Source: an uncultured Hyphomicrobiales bacterium (GTDB lineage Bacteria; Pseudomonadota; Alphaproteobacteria; Rhizobiales; Aestuariivirgaceae). From it: a stretch of 9,346 nucleotides of DNA. The notes under the pieces are model-generated. The model ran no database searches and had not been told where the DNA came from. It worked only from the letters and a program-made list of their open reading frames with translations. The stretch's first letter is position 1. Each line of letters opens with the position of its first letter. The position numbers and the translations under genes are program-made. Positions 4,837 to 9,346 of the stretch are shown here, one piece after another. The stretch covers positions 1-9,346 of the forward strand of contig CAIYXE010000784.1 in NCBI GenBank assembly GCA_903930095.1, in the 5' to 3' direction.

Positions 4837-5304
4837 CTATTCCTCGTTCCGGAACAGCCGGTGAAAGACCCTGTCCCCTGCCCGGATCCCGTGCTTGCGC
4901 GCGGTGCCGCCGGCCAGTTCGAGGACGGCCAGCACCGGCTCGCTGATGCCGATCATGTCCAGCGATTTGGGCACCGTGTTCTCGGCAATATAGGCAATGG
5001 TGCCGTCCTCGCGGATGAACAGCATATCCAGGGAGATATAGGTGTTCTTCATCCACATCGAGACCGGGCGCGGGTTCACGAAGTCGAAGAGCATGCCGCG
5101 GTCTTCCGGCAGGCGCTGGCGGAACATCAGGCCGCGCACGCGCAGTTCCGGCGTATCGGCGATCTCGACCGTGAACATGAAGGCGTCCGATTCGGTGGCC
5201 ACGGTGAGCGGCTCGATCTTGGAGAGTGGCGCCTCGAGTGCGGGAACGGCGACCGGCTGCAGCAAGGCAAAGGCAAGCAGGAAAAAACCAAGGACATGGC
5301 GCAT
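4837..5304 (-). CDS. DUF192 family exported protein
   Basis: The 155-residue protein has a signal peptide at residues 1-22 (MRHVLGFFLLAFALLQPVAV, cleavage near PA/LEA). A complete DUF192 domain follows: FTVEIADTPELRVRGLMFR (44-62), LPEDRGMLFDF, then VSMWMKNTYISLDMLFI (81-97), DGTIAYIAENTVP, LAVLELAGGTARKHGI, and RAGDRV near the end. The family is widespread and small; its biochemical role is not established. The ATG at 5304 is chosen because GGGAGG lies eight bases upstream and the signal peptide begins immediately. A TTG reading from 5325 would include that ribosome site. The gene starts 38 bases after the stop of the double cold-shock-domain gene, so the two are very likely one transcription unit. 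Confidence 0.93.
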   Translation of the reverse strand: MRHVLGFFLLAFALLQPVAVPALEAPLSKIEPLTVATESDAFMFTVEIADTPELRVRGLMFRQRLPEDRGMLFDFVNPRPVSMWMKNTYISLDMLFIREDGTIAYIAENTVPKSLDMIGISEPVLAVLELAGGTARKHGIRAGDRVFHRLFRNEE

Positions 5305-5342
5305 GGCGCATTTCCTCCCGCGCAAATGTTGCAGAACGATGG

Positions 5343-5924
5343 CTACTGGGTGTGGGCCGGGCCACCCTCAAGCGAGACCCGCACTTCCGCCGCCATCTTG
5401 CCCTTCGGCCCGTCGCCGAAGCGGATGTAGATCCAGCTGTCTGGCTGGAGATCGGCAATCGCCGTCTTCCGCAGCGTTTCCATGTGGATGAAGATGTCGG
5501 GCGAGCCCTCACCCTCGGACGCGAAGCCGAAGCCGCGGGCGCGGTTGAACCACTTCACCTTGGCGCGCACCCAGGTGCTCGACGGCGTCACCGTTGTATG
5601 GGTGCGCGGGCGGCGCTCGACAGGGTTGATGGCGGTCGACGCGTCAACCGCGAGAACGCGCAGGCACTGGTAACCTTTCTGGCGGGCCACGGCCTCACAC
5701 ACCACGCGGGTTCCCTCGAGCGGAGCCTCAAACCCGTCACGCTTCAGGCAGCTCAGATGCAGGAGCACATCCTGCATGCCGTTGTCCGGGATGATGAAGC
5801 CATAGCCGCGCCCAACATCGAACCACTTCACGAGGCCGCTTATCTGAATGATCCGGACATTGCTGTCAGGCGCATCGCTCAGCGCCGAAACCGACTCGCC
5901 TGTCAAACCGCCGCTTACCGCCAT
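5343..5924 (-). CDS. Protein with two cold-shock domains
   Basis: The 193-residue protein has two OB-fold cold-shock domains joined by a linker. In domain 1 (about 28-95) the RNP1 motif is GLVKWFDVGRGYGFI, and RNP2 is replaced by DVLLHLS. In domain 2 (about 119-185) RNP1 is AKVKWFNRARGFGFA and RNP2 is DIFIHM. The linker (STAINPVERRPRTHTTVTPS) is basic and proline-rich. Such tandem proteins are characteristic of alphaproteobacteria and bind single-stranded RNA or DNA; they are likely cytoplasmic RNA chaperones or regulators. Domain 1 departs more from classical CspA, with LL and L in place of the usual IFVH-type residues. The ATG at 5924 has only a weak GGTG upstream. The frame is open to 5993, but that part lacks domain character. 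The DUF192 gene follows 38 bases downstream. Confidence 0.92.
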   Translation of the reverse strand: MAVSGGLTGESVSALSDAPDSNVRIIQISGLVKWFDVGRGYGFIIPDNGMQDVLLHLSCLKRDGFEAPLEGTRVVCEAVARQKGYQCLRVLAVDASTAINPVERRPRTHTTVTPSSTWVRAKVKWFNRARGFGFASEGEGSPDIFIHMETLRKTAIADLQPDSWIYIRFGDGPKGKMAAEVRVSLEGGPAHTQ

Positions 5925-6242
5925 GTCACCAACTCTGTCCCCGGTGCGGCCAAATCGTGTCGTCCTGCCGCCTCCGGGCAACAATCTGCTCAAATATGGG
6001 GGCTTTGTACAGAGTGCTTAATGGCAAGCGTGTGGAAAACCTAAAGTCGAAACTACGTATATTCCGCAACAACCACCGCGAGACCGCGCGCCAAAAGGCG
6101 GGAAATACACGCAAATTCCCTCTGCGGGCGATCACGCTGCAAAGAGTTGCAGCAAAGGATGCAAAAGCACGGCAGCAACCATGCACACATGTTCCGGCGC
6201 GGCGCGGGCCGCAAACGGGCGCATATGATTCGCAATCAGCCC
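5925..6242. other. Intergenic region between the cold-shock-domain gene and the sirtuin gene
   Basis: This holds the 3' flank of the minus-strand sirtuin gene and the upstream region of the cold-shock-domain gene. A perfect 7-bp inverted repeat, GCTGCAA (6136-6142) with TTGCAGC (6147-6153) around AGAG, lies 90 bases beyond the sirtuin stop and could end its transcript. The segment at 6000-6120 is relatively AT-rich and probably contains the cold-shock-domain promoter. I could not assign a convincing -35/-10 pair or a recognisable operator, and no small gene stands out. Confidence 0.5.
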
Positions 6243-6998
6243 TCAAGCGAGCTGGCGCATCACGGCCGTCATCACCGCGCCGATCTCCGCATGGATGACG
6301 AGATCGGCCAGCCCGTCGAGGCCGGTCTCCTCGCGGTTCATGATGACCAGCGGCGTACGGTTCTGCTTTGCCATCACGGGAAATCCCGCTGCCGGAAACA
6401 CCTGCAGCGAGGAACCCACCGCGATGAAGAGATCGGCATTGAGCGTTGCCGCGCGCGCATCCGCCATCTCCTGCTCCGGCATGGCCTGGCCGAAGGAGAT
6501 GGTGGCTGACTTCACGATGCCGCCGCAGCCCGTGCAGGATGGAGGCCGCTCCTCCCGCGCGATCACCTCGCTCACCCAGGAGATCTCATGGCGCAGGCCG
6601 CAGGAGAGGCACTTGGCATAGGTGCCGTTGCCATGGATCTCGATGATCCGGTCACGCGCAACGCCCGCCTGCGCGTGCAACCCGTCAATGTTCTGGGTGA
6701 TGACATGGGAGACATGGCCCCGCTCCACGAGGCCCGCCACCGCAAGGTGCCCCGGGCCCGGCTGCGCCTCGCCAATCGTCTGGTGGATCATCAGGAAGCG
6801 CCGCCAGGCCTCAAGGCGCGTCTCCTCGGAGGCGAGGAAGTCGCTGAACGCGATGGGTTTGTACCTCGTCCAGAAGCCGCCGGGCGAGCGGAAGTCGGGA
6901 ATGCCGGATTCGGTGGAAATGCCGGCTCCCGTGAACACCACGGCACGCTGCGCGCGCTGGACCATGAGCGCCAGTTCTTCTATGTGTCGCTCAAACAC
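6243..6998 (-). CDS. Sir2-family NAD-dependent protein deacylase (sirtuin)
   Basis: At 251 residues this is a compact bacterial sirtuin, which removes acyl groups from lysines using NAD+ and releases nicotinamide and O-acyl-ADP-ribose. The NAD-binding [16 protein letters not shown] block is at 24-39, TQNIDGLH at 101-108, and the catalytic histidine is H122 in [11 protein letters not shown]. The zinc-binding cysteines are two C-x2-C pairs: C130/C133 and C155/C158. SFGQAMP (168-174), the [11 protein letters not shown] stretch (195-205) and NREETG complete the core. The SIRT5-type Tyr/Arg desuccinylase pair of classical CobB is not apparent. The start is GTG at 6998, with a weak ribosome site. 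An ATG at 6965 is the alternative, but the usual ~22 residues before GAGIS favour the GTG. It diverges from gloA with 11 bases between start codons. Confidence 0.94.
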   Translation of the reverse strand: MFERHIEELALMVQRAQRAVVFTGAGISTESGIPDFRSPGGFWTRYKPIAFSDFLASEETRLEAWRRFLMIHQTIGEAQPGPGHLAVAGLVERGHVSHVITQNIDGLHAQAGVARDRIIEIHGNGTYAKCLSCGLRHEISWVSEVIAREERPPSCTGCGGIVKSATISFGQAMPEQEMADARAATLNADLFIAVGSSLQVFPAAGFPVMAKQNRTPLVIMNREETGLDGLADLVIHAEIGAVMTAVMRQLA

Positions 6999-7005
6999 GA
7001 GGTGA
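6999..7005 (+). promoter_or_regulatory. Ribosome binding site of gloA in the 11-base divergent gap
   Basis: GAGGTGA lies four bases before the gloA ATG at 7010. It occupies most of the space between that start and the sirtuin GTG at 6998. Confidence 0.7.
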
Positions 7006-7009
7006 CCCC

Positions 7010-7429
7010 ATGAAGTTTCTCCACACCATGATCCGCGTTTCCGACCTGGATCAGTCTCTCGATTTCTTCATCAACAAGCTGGGCTTCGTCGAACAGCGCC
7101 GCCATGTCAACGAGAAGGGCCGCTACACGCTGGTCTTCGTGGCCGCACCCGAAAGCCCCGATGCCCCGGTGGAACTGACCTACAACTGGGACCCGGAAGT
7201 CTATACCGGCGGGCGCAACTTCGGGCACCTGGCGCTGGGCGTGGACAATATCTACGACTACTGCGCCCGCCTGCAGAAGCACGGCATCACCATCAACCGC
7301 CCGCCGCGTGACGGCCGCATGGCCTTCATCAGGACGCCCGACGGCATCTCGATCGAGCTGCTGCAGAGGGGCGAGGCGCTTGCCATTGCGGAACCCTGGT
7401 CCTCGATGCAGAACACGGGCAGCTGGTAA
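7010..7429 (+). CDS. gloA: Lactoylglutathione lyase (glyoxalase I)
   Basis: The 139-residue enzyme isomerises the hemithioacetal of methylglyoxal and glutathione to S-lactoylglutathione, in cytoplasmic methylglyoxal detoxification. The two beta-alpha-beta-beta-beta modules are visible. All four metal ligands of the E. coli-type (nickel-class) enzyme are in place: H5 ([18 protein letters not shown]), E55 (PVELTYNW), H73 ([14 protein letters not shown]) and E116 (GISIELLQR). The length matches the short bacterial form and lacks the insertions of zinc-type enzymes. The ATG at 7010 is supported by GAGGTGA and by H5 falling at the conserved position. It is divergent from the sirtuin gene and convergent with the cupin gene. 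Confidence 0.95.
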   Translation: MKFLHTMIRVSDLDQSLDFFINKLGFVEQRRHVNEKGRYTLVFVAAPESPDAPVELTYNWDPEVYTGGRNFGHLALGVDNIYDYCARLQKHGITINRPPRDGRMAFIRTPDGISIELLQRGEALAIAEPWSSMQNTGSW

Positions 7430-7533
7430 GGGCCAGACGGGGCCGGGCAGCCATATAGCCCGATGAGCTTACGTGCGCTTACACTACGTTAGCGTTCGGG
7501 GATGATTGCTCGTCGCGCGGCGGGGGGGGGGGC
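7430..7533. other. Convergent spacer with an 11-base G tract
   Basis: This spacer separates convergent gloA and the cupin gene. It contains a modest 5-bp inverted repeat (CGGGC with GCCCG, about 7444-7463) after gloA. It also has an uninterrupted run of 11 G at 7522-7532, one base beyond the cupin stop codon on the opposite strand. No strong terminator is visible. Confidence 0.5.
7522..7532. repeat. Mononucleotide G11 tract
   Basis: Eleven consecutive G on the plus strand (C on the minus strand). Such tracts are prone to slippage and to sequencing-length error. Confidence 0.85.
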
Positions 7534-7911
7534 TCACCAGATGCCATCGACTTCGTAGGCCTCGTCCATGCCGGGCCATGGCGGCATGGTGACACCCACA
7601 CAGTCAAGCGGTTCTGCGCCGTCGTTGCGAAACTGGAAATGCGCGCCCGCCGGAATGGCGAGCGAGACGCCGGGCTGGAGCGCCACCGTCTCCTCGAGGT
7701 TTCCGAGCTTGCGCCACATGCGGCCAGCGCCGCTGATGACGAGCCACACCTCCTCAACGCTGTGGTGCGCGACGGGCTTCGACACCGCACCCGGCGGCAG
7801 GGTGAACAGCGCCATGCTGCCGCGCCCCGTGGCCGCGAGGATGCGCACTTCCGAGCCGTCCGGCGCCATCACATCGGGGGCTTCCGCTCTCCGCCTGGTC
7901 ACGAAGCTCAT
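7534..7911 (-). CDS. Small single-domain cupin protein
   Basis: The 125-residue protein has both cupin motifs. Motif 1 is GAVSKPVAHHSVEEVWLVIS then GAGRMW (residues 41-66), with H49, H50 and E53/E54 as likely metal ligands. Motif 2 is GVSLAIPAGAHFQFRN (81-96), with H91 as the last ligand. The C-terminal tail (MPPWPGMDEAYEVDGIW) is rich in proline, tryptophan and acidic residues. Cupins of this size may be isomerases, dioxygenases or sugar/small-molecule binding proteins, and the sequence does not decide. The ATG at 7911 overlaps the stop of the upstream SDR gene (ATGA), so translation is probably coupled and the two may act on related substrates. Longer readings to 8004 run inside the SDR gene. 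The TGA stop sits one base from the G11 tract, so slippage there would not change this protein. Confidence 0.88.
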   Translation of the reverse strand: MSFVTRRRAEAPDVMAPDGSEVRILAATGRGSMALFTLPPGAVSKPVAHHSVEEVWLVISGAGRMWRKLGNLEETVALQPGVSLAIPAGAHFQFRNDGAEPLDCVGVTMPPWPGMDEAYEVDGIW

Positions 7912-8654
7912 GGCATCAACTGCCCGCCGTTGACCTCGATCACCTGCCCGGTGACGTAGCCCGACGCTTTGTCGCTGGCGAGATAGAGGAAGGTTCCCGC
8001 GCAATCCTCAGCAAGGCCAAGGCGCTGCATGGGAATGGTCTTGCGCGTTGCCTCGCGCTTGGCTTCATCCGAAAAGCGGTCATGAAAGGCGGTGTGGATG
8101 GTTCCGGGCGAGACGCAGTTGACGCGGACGCCATGGCCCACCAGTTCCTTCGCCAGCGTCTTCGAGAAGGCGGAGACGAAGGCCTTTGCCCCGGCATAGA
8201 CCGCACCGCCGGGGCTTGCGCCGTTGCGCGCGGCAATCGAGGTCACGTTGATGATGTTGCCGGAGGCCTGCTCCTTCATCAGCCTGGCGGCCATGCGGCA
8301 GCAATGGATGAGCTGGCGGCAATTGAGGTCGAACACCTTGTCGATGAAGTGGTCGTCGACGTCGGTGACGGGAATGCGCGCAACAAGGCTTCCGGCATTG
8401 TTCACCAGAACGTCGATCCGTCCGAAGCGCTCCACTGCCGCGGCGATGAGCCGTTCCGGTGCGCCATCATCCGTCAGGTCGAGCTTCAGCGTGGCAATGC
8501 CCGCCTTCTCGATGGCGGCCAGCTCATCCCCGCCGCCCAGATATTGCGCGAAGACCTGGGCTCCGGCCTCTGCGAAGGCCAGCGAGGCCGCGCCACCGAT
8601 GCCGGTGACGCCGCCCGTCACCACAACAACTTTACCCTTGAGATCATCGAACAT
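7908..8654 (-). CDS. SDR family NAD(P)-dependent oxidoreductase
   Basis: The 248-residue protein is a classical short-chain dehydrogenase/reductase of normal length. The cofactor motif is TGGVTGIGG (13-21), and NNAGS is at 85-89. The catalytic tetrad is complete: N111 (DLNC), S139 (INVTSIAARNG), Y153 and K157 (AVYAGAKAF). PGTIHT follows at 183-188, and the C-terminal GYVTGQVIEVNGG is typical of 3-ketoacyl-ACP reductase-like and sugar/alcohol dehydrogenase members. The substrate cannot be read from the sequence. The start at 8654 has GAGGG upstream. Its TGA overlaps the ATG of the cupin gene, forming a two-gene unit, so a pathway role in carbohydrate or small-acid catabolism is possible but inferred. 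Confidence 0.93.
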   Translation of the reverse strand: MFDDLKGKVVVVTGGVTGIGGAASLAFAEAGAQVFAQYLGGGDELAAIEKAGIATLKLDLTDDGAPERLIAAAVERFGRIDVLVNNAGSLVARIPVTDVDDHFIDKVFDLNCRQLIHCCRMAARLMKEQASGNIINVTSIAARNGASPGGAVYAGAKAFVSAFSKTLAKELVGHGVRVNCVSPGTIHTAFHDRFSDEAKREATRKTIPMQRLGLAEDCAGTFLYLASDKASGYVTGQVIEVNGGQLMP

Positions 8655-8769
8655 GGAATCGCCCTCGTGCCTGAGATGGCCTATGTTGCACGAAGCGAAC
8701 GCAAATCAACAGGCGGATGGACGGCAGCGCTGGAGACGATGACGGCGTGCAGCGCGGCCCGGCTGAGGG

Positions 8770-9204
8770 TCAGCGCACGTGGGCCACGCCGCTCTTGCCA
8801 TCGTCGCGCAACCAGCGGATGCGGTTTTCGGACAGCTTGGTGACCGTGAAGCAGAAGGTGCGGCCATCATACCACTCCTCCCATTTCTGGCATACGCGGT
8901 TGCCCGACACCCACCAGCGGCCACTGTCCTTCGGGGTCATATAGCGGCCGAGGCCCGCCGCCTCGCCGGAACCGTCGACGCGGCCGTTCTTACGGTAATT
9001 CAGCGGGATCTCGCCGCCCAGCGGCACGGCCAGATAGATCCGCTTGCCCGCAACGAAGGACTTGAGCGCCGCCCCCGAAAGAGCCTCACCGGAGGCCATG
9101 GCAGGTGCTGCCGGAAGCGCGGCGGCAAGGGCAAGAGAGACAATCGCGGCTGCAGCGGCAAACCGCAGGCGCGGACGCTTCGTATCCAGAATATTATCTG
9201 TCAC
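8770..9204 (-). CDS. Secreted protein of unknown function
   Basis: This is a 144-residue exported protein. A basic N-terminus (TKRPRLRF) precedes a hydrophobic stretch (AAAAAIVSLALAAALPAAP), with likely signal cleavage at AMA/SGE near residue 37. The mature domain begins LSGAALKSFVAGKRIYLAV, followed by GRYMTPKDSGRWWVSGNRVC (86-105), QKWEEWYDGRTFCFTV and a basic-aromatic IRWLRDDGK. C105 and C118 may form one disulfide. The W-W-x-x-G-x-x-x-C-x-x-W pattern resembles small alphaproteobacterial secreted proteins such as the DUF995 type, but I am not sure of the family. The start is GTG at 9204, six bases after a near-ideal AGGAGGT. An ATG at 9209 reads only ATG-TCG-TGA. It diverges from the partial gene at 9260. 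Confidence 0.83.
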   Translation of the reverse strand: MTDNILDTKRPRLRFAAAAAIVSLALAAALPAAPAMASGEALSGAALKSFVAGKRIYLAVPLGGEIPLNYRKNGRVDGSGEAAGLGRYMTPKDSGRWWVSGNRVCQKWEEWYDGRTFCFTVTKLSENRIRWLRDDGKSGVAHVR

Positions 9205-9210
9205 GACATT

Positions 9211-9217
9211 ACCTCCT
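9211..9217 (-). promoter_or_regulatory. Strong ribosome binding site deciding a GTG start
   Basis: On the minus strand this reads AGGAGGT, six bases before GTG at 9204. The only nearer ATG (9209) is followed at once by TCG and TGA. Confidence 0.75.
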
Positions 9218-9259
9218 CACTATAGGGGGTCATACGCACACATTTCCCAGACGGACCTC

Positions 9260-9346
9260 ATGCGGATCATTCTTGCGCTGTTCAACTTCCTCGCCTTCGA
9301 GGCCGCCTGGTTTGCCGCCGTCAGCGGGGGCGCCGCGGGCCGTGGC
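9260..9346 (+). CDS. Start of a probable DUF2878 membrane protein, cut by the window edge
   Basis: Twenty-nine codons are visible: MRIILALFNFLAFEAAWFAA, then VSGGAAGRG. The hydrophobic first helix with N, F and a WF pair, followed by a small-residue G-rich turn, matches the opening of DUF2878 proteins, which are small multi-helix inner-membrane proteins of unknown function. Only a weak ribosome site (ACGGAC) precedes the ATG. The frame stays open to the edge. The gene diverges from the secreted-protein gene with 55 bases between start codons. Family assignment is tentative given the short visible part. Confidence 0.6.
   Translation, partial: MRIILALFNFLAFEAAWFAAVSGGAAGRG

Noticed and set aside
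4582..5430. A 282-codon plus-strand frame across tRNA-Pro and the DUF192 gene.
   Set aside because: It reads antisense through a tRNA and a well-supported gene. It is a shadow frame.
5925..5993. N-terminal extension of the double cold-shock-domain protein by 23 residues.
   Set aside because: The added Gly/Arg-rich stretch has no domain character. The ATG at 5924 gives the usual family length, though its ribosome site is weak.
6136..6153. Perfect 7-bp inverted repeat as a firm sirtuin terminator.
   Set aside because: It lies 90 bases from the stop and has no T-run on the minus strand, so it is mentioned only as a possibility.
7430..7533. Possible small gene or CRISPR-like repeat in the gloA/cupin spacer (GCTTAC occurs twice close together).
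   Set aside because: The duplicated unit is only six bases and no frame has a start with a ribosome site.
9216..9227. CTCACTATAGGG, identical to the last 12 bases of the T7 promoter.
   Set aside because: The upstream half does not match the T7 consensus, and the same bases serve as the ribosome-binding region of the minus-strand gene. Coincidence is most likely.

Overview
The window reads as ordinary, GC-rich alphaproteobacterial chromosome, probably Hyphomicrobiales (Rhizobiales). Supporting signs are a bacterial NDUFS4-type complex I accessory subunit, a protein with two cold-shock domains placed next to a DUF192 gene, a CreA-type periplasmic protein, and a palindromic repeat that I recall from rhizobial intergenic regions. 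No rRNA, CRISPR array, transposase, integrase, toxin-antitoxin pair or complete anti-phage system is visible.

Layout. The left edge (1-895, minus strand) holds the 5' two-fifths of gatB and, just upstream of it, a small two-helix membrane protein. Divergently, metC (968-2143) and a creA homologue (2195-2713) run on the plus strand, 51 bases apart. From 2714 to about 4250 the sequence changes character. It carries a frameshifted and truncated rhodanese remnant on the minus strand, REP-like fragments, the rhizobial-type palindrome, one intact secreted DUF3011-like protein (3310-3744), and then roughly 500 bases crowded with perfect inverted repeats. This patch ends at tRNA-Arg(UCU) and looks like a small accessory or decaying islet downstream of that tRNA.

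From 4251 to 5924 everything is on the minus strand. In transcription order it is: double cold-shock-domain protein, DUF192 protein, tRNA-Pro(UGG), NDUFS4-like subunit, tRNA-Arg(UCU). Gaps are short (10 to 72 bases), which suggests mixed mRNA/tRNA transcripts cut by tRNA processing enzymes. A sirtuin (minus) and glyoxalase I (plus) then diverge from start codons only 11 bases apart. Convergent to gloA is a minus-strand pair, an SDR oxidoreductase followed by a small cupin protein, with overlapping ATGA stop/start. At the right end are a secreted protein of unknown function (minus, GTG start) and the first 29 codons of a probable DUF2878 membrane protein (plus), cut by the window edge.

The genes are mostly housekeeping or small-molecule metabolism and do not form one pathway. 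The stretch most worth a second look is 2714-4250, for its degraded gene, flanking near-repeats and dense dyad symmetry. I do not see convincing evidence of a new multi-gene system.
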